Source of the DNA: Mesobacillus subterraneus
Lineage (GTDB): Bacteria > Bacillota > Bacilli > Bacillales > Cytobacillaceae
DNA: 64,000 nt
NCBI RefSeq assembly: GCF_020524355.2
Contig: NZ_CP129019.1
Span: forward strand, 248,001-312,000
Reading direction: 5' to 3'
Shown here: one piece after another, positions 44,042 to 53,076 of the stretch
Position numbering within the stretch: the first letter of the stretch is position 1
Layout: every line of letters begins with the position of its first letter
The notes under the pieces: model-generated
Told to the model about the DNA's origin: nothing
The model's database searches: none
What the model saw: only the letters and a program-made list of their open reading frames with translations
Made by a program: the position numbers and the translations under genes

Positions 44042-45128
44042 TTTTATTTTTCACCTTCTTAGCAATCATCGTTGCAATAAATAAAAAAGGGATATAGACG
44101 AAGGTCACACTGAATCCAATTCGTGCGACCCAGTCATTCAGTAAATTTATCTTTGCTCTTGTATCTAAAAAAGGAATGGCGATTAAGCAGATGAGTGCTA
44201 GGGCAATCACACCTTTTTTTTGCTGCAGCTTATAGGATCTTTTTAAAATCATACTGGCACCCCAGAGCGCGATACAAATATTCGGGAGGATAATCAGATT
44301 CCAGTTTGCAATTCCGATATATTCAAAGCGTTCAACAAAGGGCATGCTGACGATTTTCCACATTTCAAGAGTGGACCAAATGGATTTGGCGAGTTGAGCT
44401 TCTGAAAAATAAGTGAAAGTAATAATCGCCAGTATGGTATAAATAATGGTCGTTATAAAAACACCTAAATGGGCCCATTTTTGTGATTTAGGTGCGTCTT
44501 TAATAAATGGATAGAAAAATAGCGGTATTTCAAAACCTATATATGTCAGGGACATATTGAAAGCACTGATAGTCATATCTTTTAAGGAATGGTCAAGTAT
44601 CGGCAGCAAATTGCTGAAATCTGCAAACTTGAGTGCAAAACCAAAGGTCAGGAGCAGATAGCTCGGTAGGACGATGCAGAAAAAAGCTATACCAGTTACG
44701 GTCCGGAAACCTCCAAAAACGATATAAATCGAGAGAATCAAAAAGACAAGACTGTACCAGAAAGGACTGATCTCAGGGAACATCCATACTTGGACAACTT
44801 CGAGATAGGTCCTTAAAACAGCCAATGCAAAAATCAGCAGATAGACGACGAAAACAGTGCTTAGGAGATTGCCGATTTTTTTGCCGAATACATAGGTATT
44901 GGCTGCCACGACATCTCCTTCAACTGTCCCGCAAATTTTATAGATCATCCAAACGATGATATGGATGCTTAAGCCAGCAGCAAGAACTGAAATCCATGCA
45001 TCATAGCCCGCATTCTTCGCGATGATCCGCTGGTAGCCAAGGACGCCGATGCCAATCTGCATCGACATGATCAGGTAGAGAACGAGAAATGGTGATACTT
45101 GCAATCTTTCAGGTATTGGCTGCTGCAT
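44031..45128 (-). CDS. gerB: Spore germination permease, GerB type
   Basis: This 365-residue amino-acid-permease-like protein has ten helices and is the germinant-binding subunit of the Ger receptor. QIGIGVLGYQRIIAKNAGYD begins the first helices. GGAGG lies before the ATG and gerA ends 22 nt upstream, which fits one operon. It is followed by gerC with overlap. Confidence 0.92.
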   Translation of the reverse strand: MQQPIPERLQVSPFLVLYLIMSMQIGIGVLGYQRIIAKNAGYDAWISVLAAGLSIHIIVWMIYKICGTVEGDVVAANTYVFGKKIGNLLSTVFVVYLLIFALAVLRTYLEVVQVWMFPEISPFWYSLVFLILSIYIVFGGFRTVTGIAFFCIVLPSYLLLTFGFALKFADFSNLLPILDHSLKDMTISAFNMSLTYIGFEIPLFFYPFIKDAPKSQKWAHLGVFITTIIYTILAIITFTYFSEAQLAKSIWSTLEMWKIVSMPFVERFEYIGIANWNLIILPNICIALWGASMILKRSYKLQQKKGVIALALICLIAIPFLDTRAKINLLNDWVARIGFSVTFVYIPFLFIATMIAKKVKNKNDK

Positions 45129-45150
45129 GTTTTTTCAAAACCTCCAATGC

Positions 45151-46695
45151 TCACTCATCGATGTCCTTTTTTTCCTTTGCCTTTTTTTCACTGAAGCGGA
45201 CTGGATTTTCAGTTCTCAAGTATTGTGGCCGATTATACTGCATTGTAAAAGGCAAGCGAATAATCGCATCTTTGAAATCTGTTATCCTTGGAGGATACAA
45301 AGGTTCAAGGAAAGGCCTTCCCAATGATGTCAGTCTAAGCAGATGGGTGAGGAGAAACGAGAAGGCAACGACGATTCCAAGCATCCCCCAAAGCTCTGCG
45401 AAGAATAGGAACGGGAACCGCAACAGCCTGATGGTATTACCCATCCGGTAAACTGGCGTAGTGAAAGACGCCAGAGCTGCCAATGCGACAATGATGAGCA
45501 GGACGTTACTTGTCAGGCCTGCTTCAACGGAAGCTGTCCCGATTACGATTCCGCCCACGATACCAATCGTCTGGCCGACCTTTGTCGGAAGGCGGGCTCC
45601 GGCCTCACGCAATAGCTCGATCGTCAGTTCAAGGAACAATGCTTCAAGAATGGGAGGGAGCGGGATCTCCCTCCTTGATGTAATCAACGTACTTAACAGA
45701 TCCTGTGGAATCAATTCATAGTGATAGGACAGGGCTGCCACATAAATTGGCGTAATCAAAATCGAGAACGCAACGGCGAATAGTCGCACCAAACGGAAAA
45801 AGGAAGATAGTAAATAATTTAGGAAATAATCTTCAAAAGACCCGAAAAATTCAACCAGGGTCGTTGGACCAATCAATGCGTGAGGGGAACCATCTACAAG
45901 GATAGCGATTTTACCTTCTGCAAGTATTGCTGCAATACGGTCCGGTCTTTCTGTATCAAGTAGCTGCGGAAAGGGAGAATTCTGGTTATCCGATATCAAT
46001 TGGACGATATAGGAGCTATCCGTGATTTCATCGAACTCAATATCTTTGATTCGCTGTACTACAGTATTGACGTTTTCCTTATTCGTAATTCCATCAATAT
46101 ACAGGACAGCCACCCCTGATTTGGAAATCGAACCTACCGTGTAATTCTCAATGATCAGTTCTTTCACAGGGACCCTTTTGCGGATCATATTGAGGTTATG
46201 GTCCATAGACTCAACGAAAGATTCCTTTGGTCCGATAACACTGAATTCAACCTCAGGCTGTGCAACGTTTCTGACAACTTGTTTTTGGGCTGCAACAAAG
46301 GCGAAATACTTTTCTTCACCCTCAAGCGTCAGGAGTACATATCCGTTAAATAATTTCGTTTCAATATCCTCATTGTGGTCTGATACCTGGACATCAGCAA
46401 TGGGGATCAGGCTTTTAACATCTTCGATTTTGGTTAAATCGCCTTCCAGCAGATAGGGCAGGGCGTTGTTTTGAAGAATGCTTTCATCTATTAGAGTTGA
46501 CATAAAAGAGAAGCAGAACTTTTTTCCTGATTTTTGATTCACGTAAAAAGTCTTTTTAAAATCATGTGACTTTAAAAGCGCTTTTTCCCATTCGTGTTCA
46601 TTGAGATATTGCTCTGGCTTTTGTCCCTCTGTATCTTGACGGGCCGCTTCTTTCTCAATTTCTTGCATTAGCTTTTTCTTGAATGGATGTCTCAT
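45151..46695 (-). CDS. gerA: Spore germination protein, GerA type
   Basis: This 514-residue protein is the large subunit of the germinant receptor, which assembles as a membrane channel. It has two cytoplasmic N-terminal domains (about 30-290) and a C-terminal membrane domain of four to five helices (from about 290). PLPPILEALFLELTIELLREAG is the conserved GerA signature. ATG 46695 follows GGCGGAG; the frame begins 36 nt earlier. The operon order gerA-gerB-gerC is complete. Forespore (sigma-G) expression is expected but no clear promoter was identified. Confidence 0.92.
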   Translation of the reverse strand: MRHPFKKKLMQEIEKEAARQDTEGQKPEQYLNEHEWEKALLKSHDFKKTFYVNQKSGKKFCFSFMSTLIDESILQNNALPYLLEGDLTKIEDVKSLIPIADVQVSDHNEDIETKLFNGYVLLTLEGEEKYFAFVAAQKQVVRNVAQPEVEFSVIGPKESFVESMDHNLNMIRKRVPVKELIIENYTVGSISKSGVAVLYIDGITNKENVNTVVQRIKDIEFDEITDSSYIVQLISDNQNSPFPQLLDTERPDRIAAILAEGKIAILVDGSPHALIGPTTLVEFFGSFEDYFLNYLLSSFFRLVRLFAVAFSILITPIYVAALSYHYELIPQDLLSTLITSRREIPLPPILEALFLELTIELLREAGARLPTKVGQTIGIVGGIVIGTASVEAGLTSNVLLIIVALAALASFTTPVYRMGNTIRLLRFPFLFFAELWGMLGIVVAFSFLLTHLLRLTSLGRPFLEPLYPPRITDFKDAIIRLPFTMQYNRPQYLRTENPVRFSEKKAKEKKDIDE

Positions 46696-46816
46696 TGATA
46701 ATCTCCGCCAATCTTGATTTACGCTTATCATTTCCGAAAATGGGAGGATTATGAAACTCTTTTGGAATTTTTGTCATAAGTGGATGAAGATCAAAAAGGG
46801 GGGAAGCGGGGTAAAT

Positions 46817-46856
46817 ACAACAGCCCCCGCAAATCAACATTTGCGAGGGCTGCCTA
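46817..46856 (-). terminator. Terminator of the siderophore-binding gene
   Basis: CAGCCCCCGCAAAT pairs with ATTTGCGAGGGCTG around CAAC, about 50 nt after the stop on the minus strand. Confidence 0.8.
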
Positions 46857-46904
46857 TTCTATATATGGGAATGGGGATTAGTTAAATAAAATCTTGGGGG
46901 GATT

Positions 46905-47870
46905 TTATTTCAACAAATGTTTTTCAAGATCATCTAGCATTAAATTAGCAGCTTTTACGCCGCCAGCTGTATTCCAGATTGCATCACTTACTTTGTAGAC
47001 TTCACCTTTTTTCGCTACCTCAAGATTTTGGAATAGCGGATCCTCGATCCATTCCTTTTCAACTTCAGTCGCTTTTCCATCACCTTCATCATATGTGAAG
47101 TAGAAGAGTACATCTCCGTCCATAGCCGGAATTCTTTCCTTGGTCACGCCTTTTTCAGCAAAGTCTTCTTTATCCTGGCTTTCAGGACGAGCCATTCCGA
47201 TTTGCTCGAGGATGACGCCTGAGAATGAATCCTTGTGGTAAATACGAACGTCACCAGCCATGAAGCGAACCATGGAAACTTCCGTATTTACTTTATCACC
47301 GAGTTTTTCTTTAAGATCTTCTATTCGCTGATCATAAGCAGCAAGTACTTCCTTGCCCTTTTCTTCTTTGTTTACAGCTTTTGAGTAAAGTTCAAAGTTG
47401 TTTTTCCAGTTTCCGCGAAGATCTTCAGCGAAAACCGTTGGGGCGATAGCTTTAAGCTGCTCATAAATATCTTCCTGGCGCATTTTGTTGCCGATAATCA
47501 AGTCAGGCTGAAGCGCGGCAATGGCTTCGACATTCACCTGGCTCTCGACACCGACCACCTGGACATCCTTCATGTCTTCAGCGATATGGTCATACCATGG
47601 ATCGCCAGTCCACGATTGGACAGCACCAACAGGAGTAACGCCCAGCGCAAGCAAAGCTTCCGTTCCTTCGTTTGTTAAAATCACGACTTTTTCTGGTGTT
47701 TTTTCTAATGTAGTAGAACCCATGGCATGTTCAACAGTGTAGCTCGTTTCTTCTTTTTCTTTTGGTTGTTCAGCTGTTTCCTTTTCCTTATCCTCATTAC
47801 CTCCGCATGCTGCCAAAAGCAGGACTGTGAAGATCGTAATAAGACTCAGCAATAATTTTGAAGCTTTCAT
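46905..47870 (-). CDS. Iron-siderophore-binding lipoprotein, YfiY-like
   Basis: This 321-residue FecB/FepB-type lipoprotein has a lipobox (LLLAAC22) and two lobes joined by a long helix. It captures ferric siderophores outside the cell and delivers them to the divergently encoded permease. NEGTEALLALGVTPVGA and the NVEAIAALQPDLIIGN helix are typical. AGGAGG precedes the ATG. It is closest in kind to the hydroxamate-type (schizokinen) protein YfiY of B. subtilis. A Fur box upstream indicates iron repression. Confidence 0.9.
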   Translation of the reverse strand: MKASKLLLSLITIFTVLLLAACGGNEDKEKETAEQPKEKEETSYTVEHAMGSTTLEKTPEKVVILTNEGTEALLALGVTPVGAVQSWTGDPWYDHIAEDMKDVQVVGVESQVNVEAIAALQPDLIIGNKMRQEDIYEQLKAIAPTVFAEDLRGNWKNNFELYSKAVNKEEKGKEVLAAYDQRIEDLKEKLGDKVNTEVSMVRFMAGDVRIYHKDSFSGVILEQIGMARPESQDKEDFAEKGVTKERIPAMDGDVLFYFTYDEGDGKATEVEKEWIEDPLFQNLEVAKKGEVYKVSDAIWNTAGGVKAANLMLDDLEKHLLK

Positions 47871-47894
47871 ATGTATTTCCTCCTAGAATGTGAT

Positions 47895-47909
47895 TGATAA
47901 TCATTTTCA
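47895..47909. promoter_or_regulatory. Fur box, binding-protein side
   Basis: TGATAATCATTTTCA matches the 7-1-7 Fur consensus TGATAATnATTATCA at all but one position, 25 bp before the lipoprotein start. Confidence 0.8.
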
Positions 47910-47961
47910 ATTACTGCTCCTTTATGATAAAATCTAAAGGGAGACCTTGTCAATAACTAAT

Positions 47962-47982
47962 TGATAATGATTTTCATAATCA
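47962..47982. promoter_or_regulatory. Fur box, permease side
   Basis: TGATAATGATTTTCA matches the Fur consensus with one change, and overlaps a second partial site continuing to TAATCA. It lies between the divergent uptake genes. Confidence 0.8.
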
Positions 47983-48089
47983 TTGACGATTTTGTGAACT
48001 TTCCAATGAACTAATGAAAACGAATCTCATATCACTTAAAGTTAAATAACAATATTAACAACTTCCTTAAAAAAGAAAGGTAAATTGAA

Positions 48090-49094
48090 ATGCTGCTGAA
48101 GACTAATGAACAAAGATTGGGCGGATTATTGATTTCCACCCTATTAATTTTATTCTTAATATGCGCTAGTATCGTTTACGGTTATACGGATACTTCATGG
48201 AAAACTGCCTATGATGCTTTCATGAATTATGACGGTTCAAATGAACATATTATTATTCAATCCGTTCGCCTTCCGCGGGCATTGATTGCTGCTGCAGTCG
48301 GTGCAAGTCTGGCGATTGCGGGTGTGCTGATGCAGACACTGACGAAAAACCCACTTGCTTCACCTGGTATCTTTGGCGTGAATGCGGGGGCTGGTTTCGC
48401 GGTAGTAGTGGCAGTGACGATTTTTTCAGTCGGCAGCCTCCAGGCGTTTACATGGATTTCCTTTTTGGGTGCGGCATTGGCGGCAATCAGTGTCTATGTG
48501 ATTGGCTCTGCAGGCCGTGAAGGATTGACCCCGATGAAATTGACGCTTGCAGGCGCGGCGATGACCGCGATGTTTTCTTCGTTCACCCAGGGCTTGCTCG
48601 TACTGGATGAGGCTGCTTTAGAGCAGGTTCTGTACTGGCTCGCTGGCTCTGTACAGGGGCGCAAGCTGGAGACTCTCATTGGAGTCCTCCCATATTTAGC
48701 GATTGGCTGGATTGCAGCTGTTTTGATTTCTTCTAAAATGAACATCTTGTCAATGGGCGAGGATGTAGCAAAGGGCCTAGGCTTGAATACTGGGTTTGTC
48801 AAGCTTGGCACTGGTGTTATTATTGTTCTCTTATCGGGAGGGGCTGTTGCTGTTGCTGGTCCCATTGGTTTTATCGGGATTGTAATCCCGCATTTGACGA
48901 GGGCTGTGGTTGGCATTGACCACCGCTGGGTCATTCCTTTCTCAGCGATTTTTGGAGGGATGCTGTTATTGGCAGCGGATATCGCTGCCCGCTATGTGCT
49001 AATGCCGCAGGAAATCCCTGTCGGAGTCATGACGGCGCTGATCGGAACTCCATTTTTCATCTATATTGCGAGAAAGGGGTTCAATGGAAAATGA
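48090..49094 (+). CDS. Iron-siderophore permease, YfiZ-like
   Basis: This 334-residue FecCD-family permease has about nine to ten helices. SVRLPRALIAAAVGASLAIAG and GPIGFIGIVIPHLTR are the family motifs, the second contacting the ATPase. It forms a heterodimer with the next gene product, whose start overlaps its stop by 4 nt. AAAGG precedes the ATG. The order with YfhA- and YusV-like genes suggests a schizokinen/hydroxamate system as in B. subtilis. Confidence 0.9.
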   Translation: MLLKTNEQRLGGLLISTLLILFLICASIVYGYTDTSWKTAYDAFMNYDGSNEHIIIQSVRLPRALIAAAVGASLAIAGVLMQTLTKNPLASPGIFGVNAGAGFAVVVAVTIFSVGSLQAFTWISFLGAALAAISVYVIGSAGREGLTPMKLTLAGAAMTAMFSSFTQGLLVLDEAALEQVLYWLAGSVQGRKLETLIGVLPYLAIGWIAAVLISSKMNILSMGEDVAKGLGLNTGFVKLGTGVIIVLLSGGAVAVAGPIGFIGIVIPHLTRAVVGIDHRWVIPFSAIFGGMLLLAADIAARYVLMPQEIPVGVMTALIGTPFFIYIARKGFNGK

Positions 49095-50146
49095 GCCAGT
49101 ACAAAAGCTTAAGACTTTTTAAGGATAAAATCTCTTTTTTGATTGATAAAAAAGCTGCACTGATTTTTCTGGGTCTGCTGGTTACCGCATTTGCCGTGTT
49201 TGTCATCAGTACCGGCCTGGGCGATATGGATATAAGCCCAATAAGCGTCCTTGCTGTGTTTTTTGGCGGGGGAAGCGATATGGAGAGATTGGTTGTGCAA
49301 TCGTTCCGTCTTCCGAGAATTATCGTTGCTCTGATGGTAGGAATCAGTTTGGCTGTCGCCGGTGGACTTCTCCAGGGAATGATTCGGAACCCGCTTGCTT
49401 CACCTGATATTTTGGGCATCACCGGTGGAGCATCGGTAGCGGTTGTAGGGTTTTTAGCTATTTTCAGTGATGATAATAACGCTTTGACAGTAAGTATAGA
49501 ATGGATGCCTGTTGCCGCATTCGCGGGCGCCGCAATCGTAGCATTCCTGGTTTATTTTCTTTCCTGGAAAAATGGAGTTTCGCCTGTACGGCTCGTACTG
49601 ATTGGAATCGGGATTTCTGCCATGATGCAGGCTTTGACTACACTGATGATGATCATGGGGCCAATTTACCGGGCCAGCCAGGCGAATATCTGGATTACGG
49701 GTACAGTCTATGGCTCGACATGGGGAAATGTAGCGGTGCTCGTACCGTGGACAGTCATTATGCTCTTGATTGCCTTTATCTTTGCCAGGAATGTGAATGT
49801 ACAGGAATTAGGGGAAGATATAGCCACTGGGGTCGGTGGACATGTCCAGCGTCAGCGGTTTGCGCTTTTGCTGGTCAGCACTGCGCTCATAGCCAGCTCG
49901 GTTGCTTTTGCAGGCGGCATTGGTTTTGTTGGGCTGATGGCTCCGCATATGACCAGGAGGATGGTTGGTTCAGCATTCGGTGCGCTTTTGCCAGTATCGG
50001 CTTTGATCGGCGGAATCCTTGTCATGCTTGCTGATTTGATCGGGCGGACCATGTTTTCTCCATTAGAAGTCCCGGCTGGCGTTTTCACCGCAGGGATCGG
50101 AGCTCCGTATTTTGTCTACCTGCTATTCAAGACTAGAAATACTTAA
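49091..50146 (+). CDS. Iron-siderophore permease, YfhA-like
   Basis: This 351-residue FecCD-type permease is the second channel subunit. It has the matching motifs SFRLPRIIVALMVGISLAVAGG and GGIGFVGLMAPHMTRRMVG. The start at 49091 overlaps the previous stop (ATGA). Length and helix count fit the family. It is followed after 24 nt by the ATPase gene. Confidence 0.9.
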   Translation: MSQYKSLRLFKDKISFLIDKKAALIFLGLLVTAFAVFVISTGLGDMDISPISVLAVFFGGGSDMERLVVQSFRLPRIIVALMVGISLAVAGGLLQGMIRNPLASPDILGITGGASVAVVGFLAIFSDDNNALTVSIEWMPVAAFAGAAIVAFLVYFLSWKNGVSPVRLVLIGIGISAMMQALTTLMMIMGPIYRASQANIWITGTVYGSTWGNVAVLVPWTVIMLLIAFIFARNVNVQELGEDIATGVGGHVQRQRFALLLVSTALIASSVAFAGGIGFVGLMAPHMTRRMVGSAFGALLPVSALIGGILVMLADLIGRTMFSPLEVPAGVFTAGIGAPYFVYLLFKTRNT

Positions 50147-50170
50147 GTTGAAGAGAAAGGGGAAATGGAC

Positions 50171-50986
50171 ATGAATCAGGCAATCGAAACGGAAAAACTG
50201 ACACTCTCCTATGGAGATTCGATTATCATAAATGAATTAGATATACAGATTCCTAAAGGTGAAATTACCGTTTTTATAGGAGGAAATGGCTGCGGAAAAT
50301 CGACCTTGCTGCGCTCGATTGCAAGACTGCTCAAGCCCAGGGAAGGATCTATCCTTCTTGAAGGCGACTCAATTGCAAAATTGTCAACAAAGGAAGTTGC
50401 CCGCAAAATGGCCATCCTTCCCCAGTCTCCTTCAGCGCCAGAAGGGTTGACGGTCCTGCAGCTTGTCAAGCAGGGCAGATATCCTTACCAGACCTGGCTG
50501 AAGCAATGGTCGGAAGAGGATGAAAAGAGTGTAACCAATGCGTTAAAGGCGACAGGCATCGATCATCTTAAGGATCGCACAGTCGACTCTTTGTCCGGGG
50601 GCCAGCGCCAGCGTGCCTGGATCGCGATGACCCTTGCCCAGGATACTGATATCATCTTGCTTGATGAACCGACAACCTATCTGGATATGACACATCAAAT
50701 AGAGATTCTTGATTTGCTGTATGAATTGAATGAAAATGAAGGCAGAACGATTGTCATGGTTCTGCATGACCTGAACCTAGCCTGCAGATATGCCCATAAT
50801 ATCGTGGCGATAAAGGACCAGAAGATTTTCGACCAGGGAAAGCCGGAAGTAGTGATTAATTGCGGGCTTGTTCAACATGTTTTCGGCATGGCATGTGAAG
50901 TGACAATCGATCCGCTTTTTGGCACACCACTTTGTATCCCGTATGGAAAAGGACGTTGTATCCTTAAGGACAAAATTGGAGTATGA
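50171..50986 (+). CDS. yusV: Iron-siderophore ABC transporter ATPase, YusV-like
   Basis: This 271-residue ATPase energises ferric-siderophore import. Walker A is GGNGCGKST, the signature is LSGGQRQRAW, and Walker B is DIILLDEPTTYLD with VLHD as the switch His. ATG 50171 is favoured over ATG 50165 by its distance from AAAGGGG. Its stop overlaps the reductase-like gene start. In B. subtilis YusV serves several siderophore permeases. Confidence 0.92.
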   Translation: MNQAIETEKLTLSYGDSIIINELDIQIPKGEITVFIGGNGCGKSTLLRSIARLLKPREGSILLEGDSIAKLSTKEVARKMAILPQSPSAPEGLTVLQLVKQGRYPYQTWLKQWSEEDEKSVTNALKATGIDHLKDRTVDSLSGGQRQRAWIAMTLAQDTDIILLDEPTTYLDMTHQIEILDLLYELNENEGRTIVMVLHDLNLACRYAHNIVAIKDQKIFDQGKPEVVINCGLVQHVFGMACEVTIDPLFGTPLCIPYGKGRCILKDKIGV

Positions 50987-51750
50987 ACATGAAAGCTGAC
51001 CTGACGCCCAAGGAATTAGCGATTCTCGCTAACTATCGTTTTGTGGTTTCTGAACCAGACAAAGATGTCCAAATTCAGTTTAGCCCTTTTTTAAATGAGT
51101 CAACGATGAGCACCTATCTGAAAAGGTTCGAAAACGAGCTAGGGGCTCCAGACCTGAAGACTGCAGCTTCTGTATTCATGAAGAGACATGCTTTTCTTGC
51201 AGCCCTATATTTATATTCAATGAGCGCTTTTAACAAAAAGATGGATGTATCACCTGAGAATATTATTCTGGAGGATGCCATTCATGATGGTCTTTGGCTG
51301 CCTGGGTTTTATCTGATAAACAAAAGTACGGAAGTATGCCCGGCAGATGGACGCGATGAATGGAGATCGGAAGCAGTAAGGCACTTGTTCGCAGAGAATC
51401 TTTTTCCGGTTATGGATGCAATCTCGAAATCTGCGAAAATCTCAAAGCTAATTCTGTGGGAAAATGTAGCTGTCTATATTTTCTGGCTCTATGAAAAAAT
51501 CTTAAACCAAACTGAGGATCCTGAGGTGAAGTCACGGGCGGCAGAAGACTTTTCTTATTTGGTCGAATCCGCTCCTGGGAAGCTGTTTGGACGTTATACT
51601 AACAATCCGATTTCGAGGTTTTACAGTGAACCAGTCTATCAGGAAGAGACCGATTCATCGATCAGAATCCGAAAAACCTGCTGTTACAGCTACATGCTCA
51701 AAGAAAAAGGAAGTTATTGCAAAACCTGTCCGCGAACTTGCGGAATGTAA
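50983..51750 (+). CDS. FhuF-like (2Fe-2S) ferric siderophore reductase
   Basis: This 255-residue protein ends in a CC...C..C motif (CCYSYMLKEKGSYCKTC), the signature of the FhuF-type 2Fe-2S cluster that reduces ferric siderophores to release iron. The N-terminal 230 residues are helical and match the IucA/FhuF-associated domain. It overlaps the ATPase gene by 4 nt, so it is part of the same uptake operon. Fur control is expected through the upstream boxes. Confidence 0.85.
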   Translation: MNMKADLTPKELAILANYRFVVSEPDKDVQIQFSPFLNESTMSTYLKRFENELGAPDLKTAASVFMKRHAFLAALYLYSMSAFNKKMDVSPENIILEDAIHDGLWLPGFYLINKSTEVCPADGRDEWRSEAVRHLFAENLFPVMDAISKSAKISKLILWENVAVYIFWLYEKILNQTEDPEVKSRAAEDFSYLVESAPGKLFGRYTNNPISRFYSEPVYQEETDSSIRIRKTCCYSYMLKEKGSYCKTCPRTCGM

Positions 51751-51765
51751 AGGAGGAGTGTGAAA

Positions 51766-52008
51766 ATGGACAAGAATTTTACAGAGCAAATTAATGGATT
51801 ACTGGATAAATACACAGAGCTTTTGGTTGGTGAAGGCTCCGCTGATAATGTCGAGAAGGTAAAAGCATGGATAATTTACAGCCATATCGCCAAGTCGATG
51901 CCTCCATTGGCGAGGCACTGGAATGAAGAATATCCTGAAGCCAAGGATCAAATCAAGAACGTCATCGCAGAAGTCAAAGAACTGAATGAGAAGAACCGAC
52001 AAAAATGA
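51766..52008 (+). CDS. yusU: DUF2573-family protein, YusU-like
   Basis: This 80-residue, mainly helical cytoplasmic protein resembles B. subtilis YusU, whose function is unknown to me. AAAGGAGG precedes ATG 51766; an earlier in-frame start two codons upstream has no site. It is the last gene of the siderophore operon and is followed by a terminator, so it is probably iron-regulated. SMPPLARHWNEEYPEAK is its most conserved-looking part. Confidence 0.8.
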   Translation: MDKNFTEQINGLLDKYTELLVGEGSADNVEKVKAWIIYSHIAKSMPPLARHWNEEYPEAKDQIKNVIAEVKELNEKNRQK

Positions 52009-52010
52009 GG

Positions 52011-52041
52011 AAAAACCATCTCGGTATGAGGTGGTTTTTTG
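52011..52041 (+). terminator. Terminator of the siderophore operon
   Basis: AAAAACCATCTC pairs with GAGGTGGTTTTTT around GGTAT. Confidence 0.85.
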
Positions 52042-52125
52042 TTTCTAATAATCCCTCTTTTTTGAGTTTAAATCCAAGCGCTACAGTGAAAAGGGGAAAG
52101 AAAGGGCGGGAACGACTAGCAAAGC

Positions 52126-52157
52126 AAAAAGAACCGGGCGTGTTTGCCCGGTCCAAA
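52126..52157 (-). terminator. Terminator of the coat-protein gene
   Basis: On the minus strand, ACCGGGC pairs with GCCCGGT around a 6-nt loop, followed by TCTTTTTG. Confidence 0.8.
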
Positions 52158-52172
52158 GCTGAGATAAAGAAA

Positions 52173-52532
52173 TTATTGAAGCTGCTGGCCGCCGTATGGG
52201 AATTGGTTTGAATATCCCTGGAATTGCTGGTGTGACTGCTGAAGCTTTTGCGCCTCTGCCGCTTCTACTCCATACCAGCCTTTTTTGAACATGAGATTAT
52301 AGATGCTGCGCTGTGCATTCGCTGTTTCTGTGTAGATGGCGAGTACATCCTGGTAAAGCTGATCGTGGCTTACCTCATTTAACGCCGTATCATAACCTTG
52401 AGTCATGTATTTTTCAGTCGTTAAAATATCATTGATGAAATCACGGTCATTCATCTGCGGTGTTTTTTGGACCTGTGTTTCTGGATTCTGGATTTTTTGC
52501 TGATTCTGGTTCTGATTCTGATTCTGATTCAT
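52173..52532 (-). CDS. yusN: CotF-family spore coat protein, YusN-like
   Basis: This 119-residue protein has a Gln/Asn-rich N-terminus (NQNQNQNQNQ) and a CotF helical domain (about 30-105, with DILTTEKYMTQGYDTALNE). It is probably assembled in the spore coat. B. subtilis YusN sits at the same place next to the yus/fad region. AGGAGG precedes the ATG. A second, shorter relative is encoded 40 nt upstream. Confidence 0.85.
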   Translation of the reverse strand: MNQNQNQNQNQQKIQNPETQVQKTPQMNDRDFINDILTTEKYMTQGYDTALNEVSHDQLYQDVLAIYTETANAQRSIYNLMFKKGWYGVEAAEAQKLQQSHQQFQGYSNQFPYGGQQLQ

Positions 52533-52574
52533 CCGCTTTTCCTCCTGTAAAATTGATATGTTTTGCAGCTTTGT

Positions 52575-52859
52575 TTATTGCATACCTGAAGTTCCTGAAT
52601 AGTTCTGGTTCTGTTGGCTATTAAGATGGGTTAGGATTTTTTGGTAGTGCTTCTGGTGCATTTGACCGCACTTTTCGATTTCCATCTTCAACTCCTGATC
52701 CTGACACTGCTGGGCAAAGAAATGTGCTTTTTTCATCGCAAGTAAATTCCATGAAAGCATATCTGTTAAATATAAAGAATCTTTAGTTGAAACTACTGAA
52801 GGCGGCGTCTGCATGATCCCTTGCTGCTGGCCCTGAAAATTCATGTTTTGCTGCTGCAT
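52575..52859 (-). CDS. Short CotF-like spore protein
   Basis: This 94-residue protein has the same plan as its neighbour: Gln-rich ends and a central helical segment (DSLYLTDMLSWNLLAMKKAHFF) typical of CotF-type coat proteins, which pack as helical bundles. It has a plausible AGGAGG-like site (TCAGGAGGG). It probably arose by duplication of the coat gene and is in the same operon orientation. Function is inferred only from similarity in composition. Confidence 0.75.
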   Translation of the reverse strand: MQQQNMNFQGQQQGIMQTPPSVVSTKDSLYLTDMLSWNLLAMKKAHFFAQQCQDQELKMEIEKCGQMHQKHYQKILTHLNSQQNQNYSGTSGMQ

Positions 52860-53043
52860 AATTGACCCTCCTGATTTTTAATAATTCCATCGGATATTAT
52901 CGTTCCCGAGGCAAAATAAAGTATGCAGGACAAGATTCGTCAAAAAAGAACATTTTCCTACGAAAGTAATATTCAAACTACTGAAAAAGTGATAAAATGA
53001 TTCTGCAAAATAGATATAGATGAAGTAATTTTTTTAAAGGGCG

Positions 53044-53058
53044 ATGTAATCGTTTTCA
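53044..53058 (+). promoter_or_regulatory. cre site upstream of proline dehydrogenase
   Basis: ATGTAATCGTTTTCA matches WTGNAANCGNWNNCW at every position. It lies 18 bp before the start codon, so bound CcpA would block transcription or initiation. Confidence 0.65.
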
Positions 53059-53076
53059 TTAAGGGGAGGAAAAGCT

